A stretch of 64,000 bases of DNA from Himantopus leucocephalus (lineage: Eukaryota > Chordata > Aves > Charadriiformes > Recurvirostridae): NCBI GenBank assembly GCA_003993805.1, contig RSEF01000031.1, forward strand, positions 50,448,936-50,512,935. The letters are read 5' to 3'. Position numbers and translations under genes: made by a program. How positions within the stretch are numbered: the stretch's first letter is position 1; each line of letters begins with the position of its first letter. This document shows, piece by piece, positions 11,132 through 23,602 of the stretch. Below the pieces are notes generated by a model that had not been told where the DNA came from, ran no database searches, and saw only the letters and a list, made by a program, of their open reading frames with translations.

Positions 11132-14100
11132 GAGCTGGATGGTACATTCAATTTTATTTATTTTATGGCTTGAGCCATCTGTGTCCACGCTGTCCAAGAA
11201 GCAGGGCTGGAGCTCAAATATCTGCTTGAAAAATGCAAAAAGTGGATCTAACTTTTCCATGGCCCCCTTCCACTATCCCATTTCTTCTCATTTCAGTAGG
11301 GTTACTCTGAGACTTGAAGTTTCTTCTCTGTCACTGCTGCCTGATGTCTTCATTCACTGGATGAACTGTCAGTTCCCTGTAGTTGCTGGACGTCAAATGT
11401 TTGGGGAAGCTTTTCTTGTGAGTGTCACTATCCTCTGGAGTTGAGCAGTTGGCATTTTAGGAGAAGGACACTTACGTAGCATTACTTTTCAGCTAAGTGG
11501 TTCTCCAGATAGCAAGAGCAGTAGGTATTCCCTGGCATTTTAAGACATAGTTTCTCTGTCTCTGCTTTCTCCCTCACTGCACCTACAGTGCCTCTGCTGC
11601 TCCAGACTTCATGGTATGAGAGAAGACAGCAATCATCTTATATCAAATGTCAGTGCAACCTCATTTTTCCTAAACCAGGAGGGTGGGAGATGTAGCACAG
11701 ATCTCAGAAACTGCATCCAGAAGACAGGTTTTTCAGCAGTGTCATGAAGGAAGCCTCATAATGAGGGAAAAGTAAGAAACTTTTCCTGTGAAGGCTGGAA
11801 GAGTCAAAAGCTGTGGTGGAAGTTGTGCAAGAAAGATGTGGGAGAACCAAGCAAACCAATGTTCCCTAAGCTAGATAGTTGCACAGACCAGAGAAGCAGA
11901 CCCTGGGGCAGAGCTGCCCACTTCAGCAGAAGAAGGTGGTGATGAGTGGAGTGAGAGGATGATGAAATAAGTCCATTTAGCTCAGCATCATGGGAGGCTG
12001 CTCCACTTCAGCTGCTACAGCTGTAGGCTCCTGGGCACGGACTGCTGGCTTGCTCTCAGATTGTGACAAGCTTCTCCACTTCCAGGAAGGACAAAATTCT
12101 GAACCACAGGTCCCACATGCTCGGGCTAGCCCTTGCCTCTCCCTTTGCTAGACACAACTTAGCTGCAATGGCCGTCTCAGTGCATTCAGATACACAGAAG
12201 CTTTTACAAACTCCATTCCTAAATACATTTCATCAAGCGGTCATTGGGATTTAGAGCCACAGCTCACCTTGATACAGGTTACAGCGCTAATGGGCAGTGG
12301 CCAGTGAGGTGGAGCAGGATCAGCGGGTGTTGTGGCCATGGAAGAGTGGAGATACCAGGCGAGATACAGCTCAGGAATTATATTCTGGAGTAAACATCAC
12401 AAAAGGTCAGCTCAGGGCACAGACAAAGGTGTGCTGAGTCCACTAGAGACAGACATGATGTTGGCAATGCTTGCAGGACACTGACTAGCACCCTGGCTCA
12501 AAAGACAGTCAGGGGAGTCTACTCAAAAAGACCCTGATGACAAACATCCCACTGTTGTGAGCCCAGGCCACGGAGCTGGCTGTAGACATGCCTCTTCAGT
12601 GTGAAGGCCAAGGTTCTTTTTTTTGGTCAAAAGCAGTGCCAGATACCAGCGCTGCTGGGAAATGCTACGCAGACTCTTGCAGTGGATGGGCTCCCTGACT
12701 GTGCACCATGCATCTTCTTTCACAGAAAAGAAAATCTAGACTGTGTCAGTGGGTTGCCAGCCAGTCTTGAGCATGGCATCTTTTGTCCTGGTAGGTTGGA
12801 AACACGAGGCCTAGGGCAAGAAGTGTGGGTGCCTCTCTGAGTGGCTAATGATCCATAAGCCTTTCTTTGGAGTTTGTGGGAAGCAGGCATGTGTCATGAA
12901 ACAGCACAGGGGACCTGCTCTCACTGTGACCCTCCCCTCAGCCAGGTCATAAGAGAGTTTCGGCACTGTGACGCAGAAGTTCAGCATCAGTTACAGCACC
13001 CAGAAAGATCTAAAGGTGTCTCAGTCTCACTGTTTGAGGGTATATCAACAAGGTCTTTTGCAGGCAGATAGTTCTGCTCTGTCTTGTGCTCAGGACAAGG
13101 ACACGAGCCAGCCTGCCCCTGCAGAGTGTTTATTGCCACAGACACAGCATCACACTAACCACAGTCATACGGCTTCTGGTTCTGGCTTGCTTCTGGCTAG
13201 CTTAGTGTGTTGACAGAGTGTGCTTGTGCCTGTATGCGACATACTTTTAAGACTTAAACTGTCACCCCAGTGAAGTGGTGACAAGGTGGAAGTCATCTCT
13301 CCTCTCTGGGCTGTGATGTTGCTAGGCAGGGACATGTACTAACTCTCCCTTCTGCTTTGCGGGTAAAATCTGGCCTCCAAATTGTGCTCACCCCAGATCT
13401 GTTAATGAAAAAGCTGATTGTCATCATGTGGCTTGTTGATGAGGCCACAGAAACCAGGACAAGAAAGGTACCAATGCTCATTTGCTTGCTGTCTGCACTG
13501 ACAGTCATCAGCTCAGACCTGTGTCCAGGAACAAAGTTACACCAGTGGGAAATCCCTGGTGTGAGTAATTCTCACAGGATAAATACTGTGATGTATGTGT
13601 TGATGCGAAGAGACGAGAGTTATAGAAGAAACCTGTCCCCCATTCATTCGATTTGTTGTGAGCAATTGCTTTTGGGTGTCAGCCAGGATGAGGGGCTGCC
13701 AGCTTGTCTTGCTGTTCTGGTACTCCACACAGAACAAACATTGCAGTTTGGAGGTAGGGCAAAAGAAACAAAATGCTTGCCCACTTGATGCTTTTAGCTG
13801 CTTATTTCCAAGTAACATCGGGAGAGTAATGGATTTGTTAATGTAGCTGGTCTTTCCCTTAGTGTTATCTGTGCTGCCTACTGTTTGCAGTCCTCTGTGT
13901 GTGGAGAGGAGATGTAAACTTTGACCGCTCCCTATTAAAAGCCTGCCCAGTGCAATGGAAGGGCATCACAAAGGTACCCAAGAAAACTCGTTCAGCCACT
14001 CTGGGTGGCATCGTGCCATCGCAGGAGCAGCCTGTGCTGCCCTCAGGGGCACTCATGGGGAGTGGCTGGTGCTGGCAACCCATGCTTCTGCTCTCCATGA

Positions 14101-15387
14101 TGCCCTTGGTGCTTGCCTGAGGTAGAATGGAGAGATTCGGAAGTCAAACGGAGCAACGCTTACTTTAGGGCTCTGTCTTGTATCTTTGCTGTCACTGGGA
14201 TTTCCAGATCTCACAACAATTCTGTGTGTGGACTTAAAAAATGTTTTCTCCTGATCAGCCTAAGTCCAGTTTCAGTGTGCAAGTCTCATGTGAGGGGGTC
14301 TGAAGAGCAAATACTAGAGGGATTTGAGGTCACCAGCAACGTAGGGGTGAGTTTGTCCCCAGAGTAGAAATGGATTCTGGCTTATCCTGCCTGTCTTGCC
14401 TTATTTCTTCACCGATCTCATGCAAGGTTCTATGTTCTGAAAACTGAATGACACCCCTGTTCCTGAACAGTCCTGCACAGTCACACCATGTTCCCTGCCT
14501 GATACCTTAGCAAACCCATGGACATGTCTTAAGTAATGAAGCTATCTTCAGAGACCCTTTTCTTGGACTTTACTTATGGCTTTTGATTTGGCTCCTCTTC
14601 TTTCTGCAATGAAAGCAGAAACTGATGGGAATAGGTAACTAACAGGTTAAGGAGATGACCACTGTGATCCCACTGGACAGCAATAAAGAGAAGTCTCACT
14701 CATTGAGCTACTACCATGGTAGTTGAACCCAGAAGAACTGACTGCTGTGGGCACTGAACACCCAGAAGATATCCTGAAAAAAACAAATGGTGTTACAGGC
14801 ATTACCTGAATGTTGGCTTTACTGTGGCCTTTTTCTCCAACCAGTTAAGTATTACTACAAAAGACGAAAGGTAATGAGAATATAAAAAGTGAACGTGCAT
14901 GTGGACAGTAGAAGGGGATTCCTGCCCCAGTATACATCTAAAATGGATGGAAAAGATTGGCAGGAAAAGCAGTATCTGACAGCATGACAAGAAATAGAAT
15001 TTCTATCACGTGGGGAATTCTAATATGATTTTTTTCTTCTTCCTCTTGTTGCATGAAAGCAATTACTTTCAAATTTAATTGTGCTTTGTTTTTTATTATC
15101 AAGATAATTCATTTTGTCAAAACTGAAACAGTGTTGCTTTACCTCATATTACAGCATTTCAAAACATAGCGGGGTAGTCAAAACATAGCAGAATGAGAGG
15201 TGGAAAGACAAAGACTGAAAAAAACCACTGCTTGTGTTGTTCATTTAATCATTTCAAAGTTTTCTGACAGAAATTGACATGCATCAACGAACTGCTTGAT
15301 TTGTGTTGAAGCAGCATTAACTGACAGGTGTTCTGCTGAAAATTTCTTTTCAGCATGGTTCAAAGTATCTTTACTTTGGCAACTGGG
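11132..15387. other. Unique non-coding sequence, no gene seen
   Basis: Overlapping frames on both strands reach 143 codons (13357-13788 plus against 13537-13818 minus). The plus frame has an unusual lysine/valine/isoleucine-rich start but no domain I know. The 13540-13580 region has TTACACCAGTGGG, a word shared with old palindromic amniote repeats. No CpG island is seen. Confidence 0.5.
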
Positions 15388-15532
15388 TCTAGAGGCACAG
15401 TGAGATTAAGATCTTTATTGGGCTGTATTTATGATCTCAATTCAAGGCTTTAACAATGCCCTCCAAGGTCACATAAAGACACTGTGGCAGACTTGGCAGT
15501 TGAATCCAGATTCACTGTGTCTCAGGGCTCAC
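15388..15532 (-). repeat. MIR-like SINE remnant, minus strand
   Basis: Read on the plus strand, AGAGGCACAGTGAGATTAAG (15391-15410) is the reverse of the MIR phrase 'cttaacctctctgtgcctca'. After an interruption of about 45 bases, CCAAGGTCACATAAAGACA, GTGGCAGACTTGG and GTTGAATCCAGATTC follow in order, matching the reversed MIR head 'aaggtcacacagctagtaagtggcagagctgggattcgaaccca'. The collinear order of four phrases makes the assignment fairly safe despite divergence. The gap may be a later small insertion. Confidence 0.6.
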
Positions 15533-17864
15533 AGCCACAAGACCAGGTCTATGTCCTGTTGCCCAGGCCTTTTCTCTTTTTTTTTCCCCTAGCATTTTAC
15601 CTCTGCTGGACCTGTTACTCACTTTTTCAGTGTGATATATTGGTACAGCTGAGTAAGAAACATGAGATTGGTAACAAAAAAGAAGAAGAAGACGAAAAAT
15701 TCCAGAAATGCATGATCAAAAAATAATCAGCTTCTGAAATAAAAATAGGAGGGGGCAGCTACAGTTTCTTTTTGAACAGCTTCTTTTTTTCCAAGCCTGA
15801 AAATTCTTGAATACTGTGCACTTTTGTTTAACTAGATTACTTACCACTTCTAAGGGTGGGTGGGTGGCCTAATATAGCCTTTGTGGGAGCTTTGCGGCGG
15901 GAGGATCCTGAAATGTAGCCATCTGCCACATTTTCTATAATAGGCTTCTCATTTATATAGGTGATGGGACAACCACCTGCAAGGGCAAGTACCAGCAAAT
16001 AAATATTTGGCAGTCCCTGAGATTTCAGAATTCCTATTTACACAAAGTTTCTTCAGAGCCTTAAAGGAGAGAAAGGCGGAGTGAGAAATGATCTCATTTC
16101 TTAGACAGCAGACTAATGTTGTTCAGTGAATAAAACACTTGTGCAATGATGGTTGTTCCCTACCGTGGTTTGCTCCCTACCCAGGTGCCTTACTTTACCT
16201 TCTTATTTGTTCCATTGTCTCTACATAGACCATGACATTAAGACGTTGCAAACATTGTCTGTTTGCATGTTTAAGTGTATTATTGAACAAGTGGGGAACT
16301 GTAGATGTGCATAATAATGACAGGTATTTGACTGGCAGTGGAAGTACTGGCCTACCTCATGTGCACTCTTAGCAAGCTTTCTGGAAAAACGCTCCTGCTG
16401 GAGTTAGCATAAGCAAGCGTGTTCTCGTGTGTGCGCACAAGTGTGCACACGTTTGTGAATGTGCTTTTTCACCTAAAGAAATATGTCCTTTGTCAGAAGG
16501 TTTTTCCATTTCTTTGACCTGTCTATTGTGTGAAAGACGTCCCAGGTTTAGTTGACGGTATATCCATTCACTTCTAGGCAAGCAAAACTTACAGAAAGAA
16601 TAATAAGCAGCAGAAATGAAAGAAACACTCTGAGACACTATGAACTCATGGAATGTAGTGGTTATTTAACTTTCTTTCAGTGATCACTGAAAATTACTTC
16701 TGTCATGAGAAAATGTTTGCAGAAGGTGACTGGATGTCTCTCTGTGTTTGAGTAAGCAGACAGGCTTTTCTGGAGTCATATATAACTATGTGGCTTATGA
16801 ACAGTTTTGTATGCCTTAATCCATGATAGCTAGAAGTGTGATCGTTTTACCAACAAAGTGACATTTACACAACCCTATCATAAAGACACATTACAAGAAG
16901 CACAGCTTCCTGTGTGCTGATATGGAGCACCTGTGTATTGGTATAGTTGATCTCCACTTCAGGCGTTACTACTTGAATGGCAGAGTGAAAATGTTCTAAG
17001 TGCAAACACAGCTTAATGAGGATTCCTGCAAAATACCTGATGTCTACCTACCAGATACACTGCAAACCAATGGGGTAATTTGCCCCTATGTTCACAGCCA
17101 GTCTGAGACCTACACCTTCAAACTAGATTGTTAGCAGTGACTAGGGGTGAGCTGCATGCAAACAGCATTTTGCTGTTATGAATCATAACTGTATGTACGA
17201 AAAACACAGAGGAAGGGGGAAGAAGGATGACATGGAGGAAATACACCTTTTCTTCTCTTCCAAAAAGCAAAGCAAAACAAAAAGGAATGCAGTAATGTCC
17301 TTGAAACGCTAGTGAAATATTTCATCTTAGGAAAATGCTAAAATGTTCATGGACACAAAAGTCCCATGAGATTGTTTTAATGCATGCAAAGGATAAAAGA
17401 TTGCAACCTGTGGTCAGATTTCACTCTGAGTATTCAGAATACAGGGTGAGTATCTCAGAAGGATAAGAGAACTACTATTAAACTCATTTAACATATGATG
17501 GCTACCTGGAAACATTTCAAGTGCAAATCCATCTCTTATCAAGAAAAAGAAGCTGTGAGTTGACTTAATTCTGGTTTACAAATACCTGAAAAAAACCCGT
17601 GAGGTTCTGGTTAGGAATTTCTGGTTTTATGCCACAGAAAACAGATCCTGGGGCATGACCTCAGATTAATGAATGGGATGTTTCACTTGCACACACACGT
17701 AGCAGGCAGCCTAGCAATGGTCTCTGGGTTGACTCCCTAGCATGAACCACATGAAATGGAAGGGCAGTAGGCTCTAGTAGAAATTTGTTCTTGATGGGAT
17801 AGAGAAAAGGCTGAGATCCTATTTTCATGTCTCCATGGCTTAGTGGTCCATGGCATATCTATTA
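15533..17864. other. Unique non-coding sequence, no gene seen
   Basis: A minus-strand frame at 16369-16638 covers the alternating TG/CA tract and has no recognisable product. The rest is ordinary AT-rich sequence with no repeat family I can name. Confidence 0.5.
16426..16451. repeat. Alternating purine-pyrimidine inverted repeat
   Basis: CGTGTGTGCGCACA and TGTGCACACG pair as an interrupted 10-bp stem with a 4-base bulge. The stretch is nearly perfectly alternating purine-pyrimidine with a central GCGC. Such DNA can take the Z form under supercoiling. Whether it does so here is unknown. Confidence 0.55.
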
Positions 17865-17945
17865 ATGGCTGTCTTTGTGCCTTAATTCCTGGTGTACACA
17901 GGAGATGATAATACCTTCCAGCCTTAACGGGGTTATGTAGGGAGC
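17865..17945 (+). repeat. MIR-like SINE remnant, plus strand (3' core)
   Basis: TTTGTGCCTTAATTCCTG then GTGTACACAGGAGATGATAATACCTTCC and ACGGGGTTATGTAGGG match, in order, the MIR 3' phrases 'ctgtgcctcagttt', 'tctgtaaaatggggataataatacct' and 'cagggttgttgtgagg'. The tRNA-like head is not clear. A short, old relic. Confidence 0.55.
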
Positions 17946-18389
17946 AATTTCTTGATTTTTGGCATATCCTCAGATGCTACGTGGCTGGGTGTCATGCACT
18001 GCTTAAATAGTTCTGGTGTATGCTATTATCCTGATGATGTGCTTCAGATACTATGACTTTTTCGCAGAAGGAGTGCTATCTTAATTCAGATCAAAAGTTT
18101 TTGCAGCTTGGACCTTAGTGCCCAGAAGCCATCAGTACCAGGAACTTAATGGAAACTCCCATGAAACAACATAAAGACATCCTTTTCCTACTATGCCTTA
18201 TTTTCTGTTGGGCTTGAGACATGTTACTGCCAATGCTACTGCCAGTTTGCCAGGGCTAATAGCCACCGATGAAACTCATTCCTCATGAATTTGTGTATTT
18301 CCTTCTCAATTCGTTAAAATTTTTGGCCAGGGGCTCTGCAGTTTGAGAAGAGGGATGTTTATGGAGTACTTTAAACCAGCTACTTGATA
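17946..18389. other. Unique non-coding sequence, no gene seen
   Basis: No open frame above 60 codons and no repeat that I recognise. Confidence 0.5.
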
Positions 18390-18720
18390 ATTTAATTCAT
18401 TCATTCACTCTTCTTTTTTAATGTGAAATGGTGACTAATTCATTCTGATTTCTTTGGTGATTTTGTAGATCTCTATTATAACTGCCAAGAAACGGAGACT
18501 TCAGACCAGTGCAAAACTGGCATTTTGCAAATATCTCCCTGGATGAGATTTAAATTTAGTAGTCTTATCTGAAGACTACACTCACGCTGGAGTTAATGCA
18601 ATTATTAAGAGTGTTGCTTATGGGGAAATAGGAGCAGAATGCTCTCTTGGAAGCCATGTTGTCAACCATAAAGCTAATTCATATTGTCACTGGAACTGAA
18701 TTTACCATTTCACACCATAC
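18390..18720. promoter_or_regulatory. Candidate conserved non-coding element with hairpin and homeodomain-like sites
   Basis: This AT-rich, CpG-poor stretch has several TAAT-core words (TTAATGCAATTATTAA at 18593-18608, TTTAATTCATTCATTCAC near 18391) of the kind bound by homeodomain or POU proteins. It also has a perfect 8-bp inverted repeat, GTAGTCTT with AAGACTAC, around a 5-base loop at 18559-18579. No open frame or repeat explains it. The regulatory role is inference. Confidence 0.22.
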
Positions 18721-21700
18721 AGCTCTCTCATCTGGTTACTCCATGGCCATTTACTCTATGACAGCCACTCCAAAACCATCCGCAATCATTAGCTGATCAA
18801 TGTGAAGTAAGATGTGCTTGTTTCAAACACAGAAAAGAGTGAGCCTTTGTAAAAAATGTCTGGCACAGAAGTGATTCTATGGATGCCATCTTCGACGTGT
18901 GGTGTACCGGGAATGAGATACATTTTCCTTTCCTAGTTAAGAAAAACAGGAAATGCACAGCACAACTTAATTATTTGATCCCTGCAACTGTCAATTTTGC
19001 AGTAATTAATTGCATGTTGCTCCGGTTGTAGGCTAATGTATTTAGGTCCTAGAGTCAGCAAAGGCTTATACACATGCTGATTTCAGAGCATGTAAGTCAC
19101 TGCACTTATGTTCTCAAAGACCAAAGTTAAGCAACTGCTTAAGTCAGTGGTGGATGAGGGCCTAGTTGGGTGCATTTTGAAGAAGGTGGAGGGAGGGAAA
19201 AAATACTTGCATTTCCTTCAGTGTCCTCAAGAGACAGAACTTTCAACCGAGGGTTGGGTGGAGGATGTGGGAAAAGGAATGAAATGAAAGATAGGAAGAG
19301 AATGCCTAGGATTAAAAGATTACTTTTACTAATTATAGGATTTATCAAATCCTTAGCTGTGTGGGATTTCTCTACTCAGCAGAACATGACTGAGAGCCCT
19401 AAACCCTCCTCTGGAAGACAGAGAGGAAACCCCACAAAGAGTTGTTGGAATGATTCCTGGAGCCCCAACAAGCTGGGGCCACCTGCGTTTGTTCCATGTT
19501 CTCATCACAGGAGGCAACAATTTGAATTTCTGAACCACGGAAGGACTGTTGCCCCATCACAGAGGCCTTGTCATTGCTCCATTGTTGCCCACAGCCTTGG
19601 GTGTCCACCTCCCAGTAACTGGAGCCATGCCTAATGTTTATTTATCAACTGAAACTTATAATTGCTGGCCAGCGATAAGGTCAACAGAACTGCACCAAGG
19701 GTGACGGGCATGTTTTTGAAGCTATGGAGCTGACAGTAATTTGCAATCTCTTTCAGGCACTGAGAGATGGATATTGGGATTCAGAAGTGCGTGTTAGCCC
19801 AGATTTTAAACCTGAAGCTGGGATGAAGAGAAGAAATATTTTTTTGAAACAAAAACCCAAACAAATAGTCAAAAAACTTCTGTGATGGTGCTGAAATGTG
19901 CTTTTAAAATATTTTGTTCCTCAAAATTCATGTCCCTTTCCTCCCACTTCTTTGACACCTTTAGAACTGACAGTGGAGGACTGTGGCACATACTTGTGCT
20001 AGGAAGTGGCAACTCTGTGCACCTGAGTGGTTTGCACATATGCACACATGGAGGAAGCCTACAGAAGCAGAGAAATGAAATGGTGTTGCAGCGTGTTGTG
20101 TCTGTACTGTCCCACAAAGGCTCAGCCCTGTGTCATGCTGAGCTCTGACGCCCTGGCTGGGTCCAGCCTCAGATCCCTCAACAGCACTGCACTTTGGTGT
20201 CTCCAGGAAACATGTAACTTCCCAGTGGTGTGACCTGAGATGAGCAGAAACACTTGCCCTGTGCTGTGACACCGGCATGAGCTGCCCTGTGTGACGGGTG
20301 CCTGTTCCAGTCAGGTGATCCAGCACATAAATCTTCCTTTCTGGGCATCCCAGTGCCCTGGAAGCCTGTAGATCTGTGGAGAGCTGTAGGGAATCTGATG
20401 GTTCGGGTATGCCTCAAACCAGATGGGTTTGGGTCCAAGGAGAAAGGATAGCCAATTTTTAAGTTAAATTGTTAAGGAACCAGGCGTGGGAATTCTGGAC
20501 CAATCTGATTAGTCAGAGGAAATCTGCAGGGGAATTTCACCTGTTTAAACACTTAGATTTTTCCTTTTCTGCAGGTTTGCTCAGTTTGGTGTCTGAGGCA
20601 GAGACTGAAGCTTGCTATTCTGAGACGTGTGCCTTTGGTTAGCTGCTGGGCTAGTCTCTGCACTGACGTAACTCCACTGAGGCTTGCTGATTTGCAAAGC
20701 ACTTGGCGTCCTGCTCCTGGTTTTCCTCTCTCCTTCTCTGCCTCTCTGGCACTCTCTACTCTTCTCCTTTTGCTCTGGAGGGTGTAACCTGGCAAACTTC
20801 AGCTGTGTTTCCTTGATGAGGCGCTGGCCCTGAACTCCTCTGAATTCAGCTGACCTTTCCAAACAGGTCTTTGGGGCTTTGCTTAGTCCTGTGTGTTTTT
20901 CATAGCCCATTTTTTCTGCATGAAGCACACATTATTTTCTGCTTGTGTTTCCCAAAACTTCCTCTGCTTGTCTTTCTAAGTTATCCCACCTTGGATGGAG
21001 CTGGATCTCTACCTGGGGCTGGTGCTTTGCCTTCCATCGGTCTGGATTCTCTGTTGTCACACTGTATTCCCTCCTTCCACCCCCAAGGGTTGTGGGCCTG
21101 AACCACGATAAGGTATGTGGCTACTCTGGAAGCTGACATTGAAATAGCGTATGAGAGAAAAAAAAATAAATTACAGAGAGGGAGATGCAAACGTAAATAC
21201 ATACATCCTTTGGTGAGGATGATGATTCTGCTATGTGTTGACCACGCTCTTTTTGAATGTTTTCTCTATTCCTCTTGCAATATCTGCTTTCCCTCTAGTG
21301 TGCTGGGGTCAAACAGCTTGGCTGGGAGTGGTGGGGACGAGGGTGGAGGAGACAATCCTCCATGCCAATCTGTTATAAAAAGGTGACTGATTTCAGGGAT
21401 TTTTTTCAGTTTAATGAATTAACAAAGATATCAAGGGGAAAATTAAGTGCCAGCTGAGTCAGAAGAGAAATTCTCGAGTGTTTGAAAGGGCAAGGGGGGG
21501 AAAAAACGTGGATTAATTTGGCTTAATTTGAATAACGTGTGATGCTGAACTAAATAGTTTTGTTTTGGTTATTTAGTACTGTTTCAAATCAGCATTTTTT
21601 ATTTAAAAGTGGCCCAAGTTGAAACACAAATGCTTAAATCAAAGTTCCCAAACTTTGTTTAAAAATGTCCAAGTGTCACAGTTTGTTTTTCTCAGAATAA

Positions 21701-22057
21701 CACATTTTATTCTGGAAAGTCCTGGGGACTGGGACAGAAGGGGAAGAATTTATGTCAGCAAGAAGAAAATGTTTTGGGCTAAGAAAGCACTTACTAAACA
21801 CAAACTGAATTTGTAAGTGGTTTCAGCGTCATCAAAGTCATAGTGCCTGGCAACTTAGCAGCATCAAGGAAATGTATAAGTGGTTCAGCCTGGCAAAGAG
21901 TTATAAATCATTTGCTTCATTCCTAACTTGCCTCTGTCCCCCACGCCACTATGCTAATATAGATTGAACTCATAGCACACGAACACAGAACACACAGCTG
22001 TAGGATTCTCTAAAGACGTCTTCATTTCTTCTATCAGTTTATAGAGATTTTCTCACC
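18721..22057. other. Unique non-coding sequence, no gene seen
   Basis: Contains a 154-codon plus frame (19170-19634) that is one of the longest in the window. It is opposed by minus frames 19139-19348, 19353-19538 and 19399-19608 and shows no domain. Frames at 19869-20438 likewise overlap on both strands. The segment 18960-19020 has AATTATTTG and AGTAATTAATTGCATG words. Confidence 0.5.
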
Positions 22058-22072
22058 AAAAAAAAAAAAAAA
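22058..22072 (+). repeat. Poly-A run (15 nt)
   Basis: Fifteen consecutive A residues. I see no SINE or processed-pseudogene body upstream and no target-site duplication, so it is plain low-complexity sequence. Confidence 0.8.
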
Positions 22073-23528
22073 GGAATTCCTAGATTAAGGCTGTCAACTG
22101 ATTTTTTGAGGGGAGGAGGAAGAGAGTGACCTAAATCTGATTTTTGAGCATTTGGACTTCGCAGTGGAGCAAAGATTGCATCAGGGAGCTGATTTGTTCT
22201 TTAATCAAAAGCAGTATTCCCATAAAGCTACCCACAGACTCATCCTTTGGAAAATCAGGCCATCTCCTAAAGACGAGTGAGGAGCCTACATTTCATTGCC
22301 TACATTTCTCTCTCAGATCATGATTGCTGGGTTCATCTGGAGGCAGACTAAGCCACTTCCAGCCTGCTCTTGCAGATAGTGCAAGGGAAGGAGCTGGAAA
22401 CTGCCCTCTGATGCTGAGGTAAGACTTGACCTCTTGGCTGCTCAGCAGCTTCCACATCATGTTGAATTTTCCTCCCACGCATTCACTCTCTACTTTGGGA
22501 GATGTAAGCATGTCTTAGTGTGCTGTCTGTGAAAGGTCACTGCCCTCTGTGGCTAGATCACTGCTTACTATCAGGACTGTTCCCCAGGCAGTCACTAAAC
22601 AGGGTGTTGTTCCCCTGGGTGACAGACTATCTCCTACACGGGTTTTTCAGCAATAAGTCCCATTGTTCTCAGTGGGAACAGTTTTAGTGGTGAAAAACTC
22701 CCCATGCTCCCCCCCTTCTCCCCTTAAATGACTTGATTTTTGCAGTGTATATCTCAGTTTCTAACTTGTAGCCGCAGATACCTAAATAAACAAGCTCTCA
22801 GTCAGCTTGCTTTGTTGGGGGAGTTATTATAAGCTTGTAGCAGGTCCTGTTGGTCATAAAGCAGAGGGAAAATTATACCACAGTTTCCCTGGATCTGGAT
22901 AAACTTGAGATGAAACTCAGATGAAGCCACTCCTTTCTTCTGCACATTTGCTGCTCATGCTGTGTCAAACCTGATTATTATCATCATCTCAGTTCTGTCA
23001 CACTCTATAAATACTTGTCTAAATAAACCATACAGCCTGGCAATTTTTGTCAAGGCACAAGTGTGAGGAAGAATTTTATTAGGGCTCTGCAGAAAATGCT
23101 TTGCAGAGACAGAGAGCAAGATAAGACTTAAGAGTCTCGGGTCTTACCATAGATTAAGAGACATCTTCTGGGAGCAGCACCTCCTAGTAGCAATGGTTTT
23201 CTGCTTGGCTTGGGGGAGAGGTCTTACCTCCCAAAAATAAGTAGAACTACTAACTATCAGCATGGGATGGGATGGGATTGAATGAAAGCTCCAAGATAAA
23301 AATCGGCCAAAAGGTACCCAGCAGTGACTTTTAAACCCCAGAAGTCCACACTTTCAAAGCTTTGCTCTAGCCTCAGGGTAATAACCCCATAGAAGCTGCA
23401 TACAGAAGAGCCTGGATGAAAAAACACAAAGCGTTACTGAAACAAGCTAGGGGCAAGGGAATTACTGTGTATATGTAAAAGGAAACGCAAGAGGGATATT
23501 TTAACCTACACCTTCCAGCTCCTCACTG
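22073..23528. other. Unique non-coding sequence, no gene seen
   Basis: One 72-codon minus frame (22293-22511) without recognisable content. A small GGGAT tandem (GGGATGGGATGGGATTG) lies near 23264-23280. No named repeat is seen. Confidence 0.5.
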
Positions 23529-23602
23529 TGGACTGGATCCAATGCCTATAAAAGTCAGTGGAAAGACTCTCATTGACTTCATGAGAACTGGATTGGGTCC
23601 CA
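23529..23602. repeat. Ancient palindromic MITE-like element, copy 1
   Basis: A 74-bp imperfect palindrome. The left arm includes GGATCCAATGCC and AAAGTCAGTGG; the right arm includes CTCATTGACTTCATGAG and CTGGATTGGGTCCCA, which is roughly its reverse complement. The same design (outer 'ggatccaa/ttgggtcc', inner 'gaagtcaatgg/ccattgacttc') recurs at 48336-48406. Short palindromes with this core are widely scattered in bird, turtle and crocodile genomes and are probably old non-autonomous DNA-transposon relics. I cannot give the family name. Confidence 0.5.

Noticed and set aside
13357..13788. 143-codon plus-strand frame
   Set aside because: A minus-strand frame covers its 3' half, the composition is odd, and no family is recognised.
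19170..19634. 154-codon plus-strand frame with a short hydrophobic stretch (RLLLLIIGF)
   Set aside because: Three minus-strand frames overlap it, no homology is recognised, and the start has no promoter or conserved context.
22058..22072. Poly-A run considered as the tail of a processed pseudogene or SINE
   Set aside because: No gene-like or SINE-like body lies upstream and no flanking duplication is seen.
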